This document shows, piece after piece, positions 1-5,173 of a DNA stretch of 5,173 bases. The notes under the pieces are model-generated. The model was given only the letters and a program-made list of their open reading frames with translations, was not told where the DNA came from and made no database searches. Source of the stretch: Sulfuritalea sp. (GTDB lineage: Bacteria > Pseudomonadota > Gammaproteobacteria > Burkholderiales > Rhodocyclaceae); the NCBI GenBank assembly GCA_022843505.1, contig JALHNN010000230.1, positions 1-5,173 on the forward strand, read 5' to 3'. Every line of letters starts with the position of its first letter. Positions within the stretch are counted from its first letter, which is position 1. The position numbers and the translations under genes are program-made.

Positions 1-1
1 A

Positions 2-53
2 CCGCCGCGGCACCTTGCGGCCCGCAGCGCAGCGGGGTTCGGTGCGGCGGCGG
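2..53 (-). terminator. Long GC-rich inverted repeat after the GGDEF/EAL gene, candidate 3'-end structure
   Basis: Bases 2-14 pair with 41-53 over 13 positions with one mismatch (9 against 46). Inside the 26-nt loop a second stem forms (21-25 with 32-36). On the minus strand the structure begins 8 nt after the stop codon of the gene at 61, where a transcript end would be expected. No U tract is visible because the window ends there, so an intrinsic terminator cannot be confirmed. It could instead be an mRNA-stabilising hairpin, a bidirectional terminator for a convergent neighbour, or chance pairing in very GC-rich DNA. Confidence 0.4.
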
Positions 54-60
54 CTCAGCG

Positions 61-3003
61 TTACGCCGGAGCCGCCTCCCGGGCTTCGACGCCAAGGGCA
101 TAGCGCTCGAAATCCTCGTTCGGGACGGCTTCGCTAAAAAGAAAGCCCTGATAGGCGTGGCAGCCGGTCTCGGCGAGGAAATCGCGCTGCATGGCCGTCT
201 CCACGCCTTCCGCGATGACGCCGATACCCAGGCTTCCCGCCAGCGCGACGACGGTGCGCGCGATGGCGGCGTCGTTGCCGTCATCGAGCACGTCGCGCAC
301 GAATGACTGGTCGATCTTCAACTGGTCCAGCGGCATGCGCTTGAGGTAGGCGAGCGAGGAATAGCCGGTACCGAAGTCGTCCAGCGCGAAGCCGATGCCG
401 CAGGCTTTCAGCGCCTGCATCTTCTCGATTACCTCCTGCACGTTGCGTACCAGCAGGCTCTCGGTGAGCTCGAGCTTGAGCCGGCGCGGATCGGCGCCGG
501 TTCTTTCGATCAGGCCCAGCACCTCGGCGACGAAGTTCTTGTGCCCGAATTGCTGCGCGCTGACATTCACCGCCAGGGTCAGGTGGGTGAATTCCGCCAG
601 CGACGCCCAGGCGGCAAGCTGGCGCAATGCGGTTTCCAGCACCCAATGTCCCAGGCCGAGGATCAATCCCGTGTCTTCGGCGAGGGGGATGAACTCCAGC
701 GGATGGATCAGGCCACGGTCGGGATGCTGCCAGCGCACCAGAGCCTCGGCGCCGATGACGCGGCCCGAGGAGTCAACCTGCGCCTGGTAATACAGGACGA
801 ACTGGCGCTCGCTCATGGCACGGCGCAGGTCGGTTTCCATCGCCGCGCGCGCGGTGACCGCCGCCTGCATTTCGGGATCGAAGAAGCGCAAGGCGTTGCG
901 TCCCGCGGCCTTGGCCTGGTACATGGCGGTGTCGGCGCGCTTCATCAGTTCCTCGGCGCTCATCGGCTGGCCGTCAAACAGGGCGATGCCGACGCTGCTG
1001 CTGCACTGGTGGCTGCGCCGGTTGGCGCTGTCGCCGTGAGCCGCGACGTCAAGCAGATAGGGCTGGTTGAGCAGGCCCTGGACCTTGATCGCCAGCGCTT
1101 CGGCCTGGGTCGCCGCAAGGTGGTGCTCATCCGGGCCTTCGAGATCCTCGAGGACGATGACGAACTCGTCGCCGCCGAGCCGCGCCACCGTGTCGCTCTG
1201 GCGCACGCAGGAACTCAGCCGCGTCGCCGCCTCCCGCAACAGCTGGTCGCCGACGTCATGGCCGAGGGTATCGTTGAGCGTCTTGAAATTGTCGAGGTCG
1301 AGGAACAGCAGCGCGCCGCTGCGATTGCTGCGCGCGCTGCCGGCCAGCGCATGGCGCAGGCGGTCGAGCAGCAGGCGGCGATTCGGCAGCCCGGTCAACT
1401 GGTCGTAGAAGGCCAGCTGGGCGATCTCGTTCTCGGCCGCCTTGCGTTCGGTGATGTCGGCGAAGGTGCCGACATAGTTGGTGATCTCGCCCTGGACGCC
1501 GCGCACCGCGGTGATGCTGAGCCACTCCGGGAAGACTTCGCCGTTCTTGCGCCGGTTCCAGATTTCACCCTGCCAGTTGCCGGTGCGGGCGAGGCTGTCC
1601 CACATCGCGTCATAGAAAGCGGCATCGTGCCGGCCGGAACTCAGCATGTGCGGCGTCCGGCCCACCGCCTCTTCGGCCGAATACCCGGTGATCTCGGTGA
1701 AGGCGCGATTGACGCGCAGGATCACCTTGTTGGCGTCCGTGATGGTGACGCCGTCCTGGGCCTCGAAGGTGGTGGCGGCAACGCGCAAGTGCTGTTCGGT
1801 GCGGATGCGCTCGGAAATGTCGCGAATGGTACCGCTGACGAAACGCAGTTCGCCGACCTCCCACTGCGCCAGCGACAGCTCGATCGGAAACTCGCTCTGG
1901 TCCTTGCGCAGGGCTTCGGTTTCGAAGGCCTTGCCGATGACGCGCGAGTCGCCGCCGGCCAGCACCCGGTTCATGCCCTTGAGGTGGGCTTCGCGGTGGC
2001 GCAGCGGAATGACCAGGGTCAGCGGGCGCCCCAGCACCTCTTCCTCGGCATAGCCGAACATGGCTTCGGCGCGCCGGTTCCAGCCGACGATGTTGCCCCG
2101 GCTGTCGGCCGTGACAATCGCATCGTTCGCGGACTGGGTGACCGCATGGTAGCGCGCCGTGCTTTCACGCAGAATGCGCTCGACCTGCTTGCGCTCCTCG
2201 ATTTCGCCGAGCAGCTCGCGGTTGGTCGCGTCGAGGGCGGCGGTGCGCTCGCAGACGTGGCGATCGAGTTCCTCGATCGATTCCTTGAGCAGGGCCTCCT
2301 GACCATCGATGATGCGCTGGGCGCGGGAGACCAGTAGAAAGAGCAGTCCATAGAGTACCGCCAGCAGACCGGCGACGGTGGCGATAACCAGGCTGCGCGT
2401 TGCCTGCAGACGCGTTGTCAGGTCGGTGACGTCGCTGTAGATCTCGAACACGGCGAGTGCGCCTCCATGCTCGTCGCGGATCGGCAGGTAGGTGGAAATT
2501 ACGTCAAGGTCCGTCTTCGTCCCCTCGAAGGCGTCGAAGCTGTCGCGATGGGCGAGGCCGCTGGTGATCCGGCCGTCGACGGCGGCGCGAAATGCCGGAT
2601 TGTCGCGCTTGTCCTCGCCGGTCTGGGCCGGATCGCTGGAAAACACGGTACGGCCGTTCAAGGCATAGACCTTGACCTTGATCACCTCGGTGCCGGCCAG
2701 TTGGCGGGTCACCAGGCTGTAGAGATCGTTCCCTGCGGCGAGCGCCTGCAGCTCAACGGCGGCGGCATCGGCGTTGCCCCGGACCAGCGGCAGGAACTGC
2801 GGACGAAGCGAATTCGACAAGGCATGCGCCAGCGCAACGTTGCGATCCCCCCCAAGATGGGTCAGGTCGCGCAATGCCAGGTACTGGTAACTCCAGCCGA
2901 GGAGTGCCGCCACCACCAGGGTACATGCCAGGCTGGCAATGGCGTAATGCCGCGCGAGCGCAAAACGTCGCGGCACTGCCATGCCCTCTTCGGCCTGCTC
3001 CAT
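61..3003 (-). CDS. Membrane-bound PAS-PAS-GGDEF-EAL protein, putative bifunctional diguanylate cyclase/c-di-GMP phosphodiesterase
   Basis: A 980-residue inner-membrane signalling protein predicted to make and/or degrade cyclic di-GMP. Residues are numbered from the ATG at 3003. In order: transmembrane segment (about 21-43), periplasmic Cache-like sensor region (about 44-203), second transmembrane segment (about 204-226), coiled-coil signalling helix with no obvious HAMP (about 229-279), PAS/PAC 1 (about 281-400), PAS/PAC 2 (about 406-524), GGDEF (about 529-709) and EAL (about 723-969). The GGDEF signature is intact at 610-614, with D569, N577 and D578 in the metal/nucleotide region. The inhibitory site RQSD (601-604) has the usual five-residue spacing. 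In the EAL domain, E753 of EAL, N813, E845, D875/D876, K896, E932 and Q952 match the RocR catalytic set, and loop 6 (DFGTGYSSL) is intact, so phosphodiesterase activity is likely. The ATG at 3003 follows GGGAGGAG, though with short spacing. The frame stays open to an ATG at 3066, which lacks a ribosome binding site and lies just below a TATAAT element, and there is another ATG at 2982. The target process is unknown. Confidence 0.93.
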   Translation of the reverse strand: MEQAEEGMAVPRRFALARHYAIASLACTLVVAALLGWSYQYLALRDLTHLGGDRNVALAHALSNSLRPQFLPLVRGNADAAAVELQALAAGNDLYSLVTRQLAGTEVIKVKVYALNGRTVFSSDPAQTGEDKRDNPAFRAAVDGRITSGLAHRDSFDAFEGTKTDLDVISTYLPIRDEHGGALAVFEIYSDVTDLTTRLQATRSLVIATVAGLLAVLYGLLFLLVSRAQRIIDGQEALLKESIEELDRHVCERTAALDATNRELLGEIEERKQVERILRESTARYHAVTQSANDAIVTADSRGNIVGWNRRAEAMFGYAEEEVLGRPLTLVIPLRHREAHLKGMNRVLAGGDSRVIGKAFETEALRKDQSEFPIELSLAQWEVGELRFVSGTIRDISERIRTEQHLRVAATTFEAQDGVTITDANKVILRVNRAFTEITGYSAEEAVGRTPHMLSSGRHDAAFYDAMWDSLARTGNWQGEIWNRRKNGEVFPEWLSITAVRGVQGEITNYVGTFADITERKAAENEIAQLAFYDQLTGLPNRRLLLDRLRHALAGSARSNRSGALLFLDLDNFKTLNDTLGHDVGDQLLREAATRLSSCVRQSDTVARLGGDEFVIVLEDLEGPDEHHLAATQAEALAIKVQGLLNQPYLLDVAAHGDSANRRSHQCSSSVGIALFDGQPMSAEELMKRADTAMYQAKAAGRNALRFFDPEMQAAVTARAAMETDLRRAMSERQFVLYYQAQVDSSGRVIGAEALVRWQHPDRGLIHPLEFIPLAEDTGLILGLGHWVLETALRQLAAWASLAEFTHLTLAVNVSAQQFGHKNFVAEVLGLIERTGADPRRLKLELTESLLVRNVQEVIEKMQALKACGIGFALDDFGTGYSSLAYLKRMPLDQLKIDQSFVRDVLDDGNDAAIARTVVALAGSLGIGVIAEGVETAMQRDFLAETGCHAYQGFLFSEAVPNEDFERYALGVEAREAAPA

Positions 3004-3004
3004 G

Positions 3005-3012
3005 CTCCTCCC
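3005..3012 (-). promoter_or_regulatory. Shine-Dalgarno sequence supporting the start at 3003
   Basis: The minus strand reads GGGAGGAG, then one base, then ATG. This is the strongest ribosome-binding sequence near any candidate start of the gene. The GGAGG core lies only 3 nt from the ATG at 3003, which is shorter than ideal. The alternative ATG at 2982 has a weaker GAAGAGGG before it. The ATG at 3066 is preceded by a CCCCTCC stretch with no Shine-Dalgarno character. Confidence 0.55.
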
Positions 3013-3020
3013 GCTGGCTG

Positions 3021-3056
3021 GCGGTGCGGCGATGCCCGAAAGGCATCGGCTACCGC
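3021..3056 (-). promoter_or_regulatory. Stem-loop in the leader of the GGDEF/EAL gene
   Basis: A 36-nt imperfect hairpin. An apical stem of 7 perfect pairs (3030-3036 with 3042-3048) closes a 5-nt loop. Two further pairs (3026-3027 with 3049-3050) follow after a 2-nt bulge, and a basal stem of 5 pairs (3021-3025 with 3052-3056) follows after a 1-nt bulge. It ends 8 nt before the GGGAGGAG ribosome-binding sequence. If transcription starts below the TATAAT at 3080-3085, the hairpin makes up most of a leader of about 70 nt and could affect translation initiation or mRNA stability. I do not recognise it as a known riboswitch. If the upstream ATG at 3066 were used, this DNA would instead encode residues 4-15 of the longer protein. 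Confidence 0.55.
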
Positions 3057-3079
3057 AAACATCCATTATGTTGGAGGGG

Positions 3080-3085
3080 ATTATA
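3080..3085 (-). promoter_or_regulatory. Candidate -10 element for the GGDEF/EAL gene
   Basis: The minus strand reads a perfect TATAAT inside a short AT-rich island of otherwise GC-rich DNA. No hexamer resembling TTGACA lies 16-18 bp upstream, and there is no TG extension, so the promoter is either weak, activator-dependent or not real. A start about 7 bp downstream would fall near 3073, only a few bases before the ATG at 3066. This favours translation from the ATG at 3003. Confidence 0.4.
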
Positions 3086-3098
3086 TTCGAGGCCGGGA

Positions 3099-3118
3099 TT
3101 CCGCCCCTGCGGGCGGAA
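3099..3118 (-). terminator. Hairpin after the yicC stop codon, terminator-like without a U tract
   Basis: TTCCGCCC (3099-3106) pairs perfectly with GGGCGGAA (3111-3118) around a 4-nt loop. It starts 7 nt after the yicC stop codon. The downstream minus-strand sequence (TCCCGGCC) has no run of T, so efficient intrinsic termination is doubtful. Partial read-through into the c-di-GMP gene or 3'-end protection of the yicC mRNA is possible. The hairpin also covers the place where a -35 box would sit for the TATAAT at 3080-3085. Confidence 0.35.
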
Positions 3119-3125
3119 CCGCGGC

Positions 3126-4001
3126 TTACTCCAGGTTTTGCACCTGTTCGCGCATCTGCTCGATCAGCAGTTTCATTTCCAGCGCGATCGCCGTGACTTC
3201 GGACGACACCGACTTCGACGAAAGGGTGTTGGCCTCGCGGTTGAGTTCCTGCATCAGGAAATCGAGGCGCTTGCCGACCGCGCCGCCCTTCTTCAATACG
3301 CGCTCGACTTCGTCGAGGTGCGTGCTCAGGCGCGCCAGTTCCTCGGCGACGTCGATCTTCGCGGCAAAGACCCCGACCTCCTGGCGGATGCGGTCTTCGT
3401 CGAGGTTGGCCACCGCCTCGCGCAGCTTGGTGGCGATGCGGTCCTGGTAAGCCGCCAAAGCCAGGGGAACCAGCGGGGTAACCCCGGCCACCTGCTCGCG
3501 CATGCGCTGCGCGCGGTCACGCAAGACCTCGGCCAGCTTGGCGCCTTCGCGATTGCGGCTGGCGGCGAACTCGTCAAGCAGGCCCGAGAAGAGTTCCAGC
3601 GCCGCCGCCTGCAACTGCTCCGCGCCCAGGGCGTCGTCGGCGAGCACGCCGGGCCAGCGCAGGACCTCGGCGACGGACAAGGGCGCGGCCTGCGGCAGCG
3701 CGCGACGCACCTCGTCCTGGAGCCGCGCCAGTTCGACCAGCATCGCGCCGTCGGGCATCTGCCGGCGCGGACTGCCACCCTGTCCGGCCTGCGCCTGAAG
3801 GTAGCCGCGCACCTCGACCTTGCCGCGGCCAACGCGCTCGGCGATCCTTTCGCGCAGGGCCATTTCGAGGAAGCGCAGCTCCTCGCCAATGCGAAAGCCG
3901 ATATCGAGGTAGCGCGAATTGACGCTCTTGATCTCGAAATTCAGGATTGCGCCGCCCAAATCGAGGCTGGCAGCGGCATAACCGGTCATGCTGTGGATCA
4001 T
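3126..4001 (-). CDS. yicC: YicC/YloC-family endoribonuclease
   Basis: A 291-residue cytoplasmic protein, close to the length of E. coli YicC (about 287). Family members are endoribonucleases linked to RNA turnover and, in E. coli, to stationary-phase fitness. The N-terminus MIHSMTGYA and the motif EIKSVNSRYLD (23-33) are hallmarks of the YicC N-terminal domain (about 1-155). A charged helical middle (about 155-205) leads into the conserved C-terminal domain, formerly DUF1732 (about 206-291), with the signature KRLDFLMQELNREANTLSSK (244-263). The start at 4001 matches the family's N-terminus. It has no strong Shine-Dalgarno sequence; a GGAG lies 15 nt upstream, which is too far to be convincing. 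The gene is divergent from the kinase gene across 107 bp and is followed on the same strand by the GGDEF/EAL gene. In many proteobacteria yicC lies near gmk, which is not seen here. No damage or missing motif is visible. Confidence 0.95.
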   Translation of the reverse strand: MIHSMTGYAAASLDLGGAILNFEIKSVNSRYLDIGFRIGEELRFLEMALRERIAERVGRGKVEVRGYLQAQAGQGGSPRRQMPDGAMLVELARLQDEVRRALPQAAPLSVAEVLRWPGVLADDALGAEQLQAAALELFSGLLDEFAASRNREGAKLAEVLRDRAQRMREQVAGVTPLVPLALAAYQDRIATKLREAVANLDEDRIRQEVGVFAAKIDVAEELARLSTHLDEVERVLKKGGAVGKRLDFLMQELNREANTLSSKSVSSEVTAIALEMKLLIEQMREQVQNLE

Positions 4002-4042
4002 GGTCTTGGGGCGGTCTCCGAAGCCGGCGCCGCAGACAAAGG

Positions 4043-4071
4043 TTTACAGCGCGCGGACGAACAAGGAAAAT
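4043..4071 (+). promoter_or_regulatory. Candidate sigma70-type promoter for the kinase-phosphatase genes
   Basis: TTTACA (4043-4048, five of six matches to TTGACA) is separated by 17 bp from GAAAAT (4066-4071, four of six matches to TATAAT). A start near 4078 would give a leader of about 30 nt before the TTG at 4109. The arrangement is reasonable, but the -10 is imperfect and was found by eye. Confidence 0.4.
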
Positions 4072-4077
4072 CACGGA

Positions 4078-4086
4078 AGTATAGCA
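4078..4086 (-). promoter_or_regulatory. Candidate extended -10 promoter for yicC
   Basis: The minus strand reads TGCTATACT, a TGN extension plus a five-of-six match to TATAAT. No good -35 lies upstream, as is usual for extended -10 promoters. The run GCTATACTT, with C just before the hexamer, also resembles the -10 preferred by sigma-S in E. coli. Transcription would start near 4071 and give a leader of about 70 nt for yicC. The element overlaps the predicted start site of the opposing promoter. Confidence 0.45.
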
Positions 4087-4108
4087 ACCGGTCCGTACCG
4101 AACCCACC

Positions 4109-5038
4109 TTGTTTTCCCAGAACAACCATGCCCTGCCCCCCGGCTGCGAGTTGGGAGGCTACCGCATCGAAAGGCAGCTTTCGGCCGGCGGGTTTTCCAT
4201 CGTATACCTGGCGCACGATGCGGCGGGCACGCCGGTGGCGATCAAGGAATACATGCCCAACGCCCTGGCACTGCGCGGCGAGGGCGAGATCGTGCCCAAC
4301 ATACCGCCCGAGCACCAGGGGGATTTCAACCATGGGCTCAAGCTGTTCTTCGAAGAAGGGCGCGCGCTGACCGGCCTGGACCACCCCAACGTGGTGCGGG
4401 TGCTGAACTTCTTCCGCGCCAACGAAACGGTTTACCTGGTAATGCGCTTCGAAACCGGGCACACCCTGCGCGACCACATCCGCAACCACCGCGGCCGGCT
4501 CAGCGAAGCCTTCATGCGCAAGATGTTCAGCGGCGTCCTCGACGGGCTCGGCGAAGTCCATGGCCACGGCCTGCTGCATCTCGACATCAAGCCGGCGAAT
4601 ATCTGGCTGCGCGACGACGGCAGCCCGGTGTTGCTCGACTTCGGCGCCGCGCGCTATGCGGTCGACATCGGCCCGCCGGCGCCGCGCGCGATGTACACGC
4701 CCGGCTACGCCGCCCCGGAGCAATATCACGGCAAGTTCACCCTCGGTCCGTGGACCGACATCTACGCCGTCGGCGCCTGCATGTACGCGGCGCTGGCCGG
4801 CGCGGCGCCGCAGGCGGCGGACGAGCGCATGAACGATGACGAATTGCTCCCGGCGCGCCAGCGCTGGGGCATGGAGTACTCGCCGCGACTGCTGGCCACC
4901 ATCGACGAATGCCTGCGGCTGGAGCCGCAGCGCCGGCCGCAGCACGCGCGCGCGCTGCAGGCGACGCTGAACAACGATACCGCGGCGGACAAGCCGCCGG
5001 GTTCCTGGCTTTCGCGCATCGGTCTGCGCGGCTGGTGA
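4109..5038 (+). CDS. Hanks-type serine/threonine protein kinase, soluble
   Basis: A 309-residue predicted Ser/Thr kinase with a single catalytic domain (about 18-285) and no transmembrane or extracellular sensor segment, so it is probably cytoplasmic. Visible motifs: a glycine-rich loop LSAGGFSIVY (24-33), in which Ser replaces the usual first and third glycines; the ATP-anchoring lysine K46 in VAIK; a likely helix-C glutamate at E82/E83; the catalytic loop HLDIKPAN (157-164) with D159, K161 and N164; DFG at 177-179; APE at 202-204; D217 of helix F; and R276 near the end of the domain. HLD in place of HRD makes it a non-RD kinase. The start is the TTG at 4109: the frame is closed by a TAG at 4082, the first in-frame ATG is residue 49, and a TTG at 4151 is the only other option before the fold begins. 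No Shine-Dalgarno sequence is visible. The stop overlaps the phosphatase start by one base, pointing to an operon. The substrate is unknown. Confidence 0.93.
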   Translation: MFSQNNHALPPGCELGGYRIERQLSAGGFSIVYLAHDAAGTPVAIKEYMPNALALRGEGEIVPNIPPEHQGDFNHGLKLFFEEGRALTGLDHPNVVRVLNFFRANETVYLVMRFETGHTLRDHIRNHRGRLSEAFMRKMFSGVLDGLGEVHGHGLLHLDIKPANIWLRDDGSPVLLDFGAARYAVDIGPPAPRAMYTPGYAAPEQYHGKFTLGPWTDIYAVGACMYAALAGAAPQAADERMNDDELLPARQRWGMEYSPRLLATIDECLRLEPQRRPQHARALQATLNNDTAADKPPGSWLSRIGLRGW

Positions 5039-5173
5039 TGAAATACAGCATCACCCAGGAAAGCCGCATCGGCGGCCGGGACGTCAATCAGGATCGCGCC
5101 GCCTGGCTGGCGACCGATGATGCGGTGCTGCTGGTGGTCGCCGACGGCATGGGCGGCCATTTGCAGGGCGAAG
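5038..5173 (+). CDS. PP2C-family serine/threonine protein phosphatase (N-terminal part, cut by the window end)
   Basis: Only the first 45 codons are present. They read as the start of a PP2C (PPM) metal-dependent phosphatase: GGRDVNQDR at 12-20, with D19 at the usual first metal-ligand position, then VVADGMGGH at 33-41, with D36 and G37 as the second conserved metal-binding element. The ATG shares its A with the TGA stop of the kinase gene, and no Shine-Dalgarno sequence is visible, so translation probably depends on ribosomes finishing the kinase. The expected role is to remove phosphates placed by the upstream kinase on itself and its targets. The length and any C-terminal domain cannot be seen. 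Confidence 0.9.
   Translation, partial: MKYSITQESRIGGRDVNQDRAAWLATDDAVLLVVADGMGGHLQGE

Noticed and set aside
541..2337. A 598-codon open frame on the plus strand opposite the GGDEF/EAL gene
   Set aside because: It is antisense to well-recognised PAS, GGDEF and EAL coding sequence. Its translation shows no recognisable domain, and long stop-free antisense frames are common in GC-rich coding DNA.
3021..3056. Possible c-di-GMP (GEMM) riboswitch ahead of a c-di-GMP gene
   Set aside because: It is a single hairpin in a short leader, without the second helix and conserved loop and receptor sequences I would expect of GEMM classes.
3004..3066. N-terminal extension of the c-di-GMP enzyme from the ATG at 3066
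   Set aside because: There is no ribosome binding site upstream, a TATAAT lies only 13 bp above it, and the extra residues coincide with a stem-loop. It is kept only as an alternative start.
3475..3485. Small palindrome GGGGTAACCCC
   Set aside because: It lies inside the yicC coding sequence, is short, and is explained by codons in GC-rich DNA.
4128..4130. ATG near the start of the kinase gene
   Set aside because: It is in the wrong frame for the kinase motifs; its frame gives a protein with no recognisable domain.
2874..4370. A 498-codon open frame on the plus strand crossing yicC and entering the kinase region
   Set aside because: It runs antisense to yicC and out of frame with the kinase, spans both intergenic regions, and shows no recognisable protein motif.

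Overview
The window looks like chromosomal DNA of a GC-rich, Gram-negative proteobacterium. The YicC protein, the PAS/GGDEF/EAL architecture and the kinase-phosphatase pair next to yicC resemble gene neighbourhoods I associate with Betaproteobacteria of the Rhodocyclales type (Azoarcus/Thauera-like). That assignment is inference from family resemblance, not a database match. I see no mobile element, tRNA, rRNA or CRISPR array. Coding density is about 96%.

Layout. Positions 1-60 lie downstream of the first gene and hold a long GC-rich inverted repeat that may be a 3'-end or terminator structure. Positions 61-3003 (minus strand; upstream alternative start at 3066) encode a large inner-membrane c-di-GMP enzyme: two membrane segments around a periplasmic sensor region, then a coiled coil, two PAS domains, GGDEF and EAL. 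The next gap (3004-3125) has a TATAAT-like -10, a strong 36-nt stem-loop just before a Shine-Dalgarno sequence, and a second hairpin after the yicC stop. Positions 3126-4001 (minus) are yicC, a YicC/YloC-family endoribonuclease. A 107-bp divergent intergenic region (4002-4108) carries candidate promoters for both directions, placed so that they overlap. On the plus strand, 4109-5038 encode a soluble Hanks-type Ser/Thr kinase, followed with a one-base stop/start overlap by a PP2C-type Ser/Thr phosphatase that runs off the end of the window.

How the genes may work together. The kinase and phosphatase almost certainly form an antagonistic pair made from one mRNA. yicC is transcribed away from them out of the shared control region. 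The c-di-GMP gene follows yicC on the same strand, but it appears to have its own promoter and leader, so it could be co-transcribed, independently controlled, or both. All visible catalytic motifs are intact in the kinase, GGDEF and EAL domains, and in the part of the phosphatase that is present. I find no clearly new biological system. The points most worth following up are the structured leader of the c-di-GMP gene, the overlapping divergent promoters, and the kinase-phosphatase pair whose two genes both lack a recognisable ribosome binding site.
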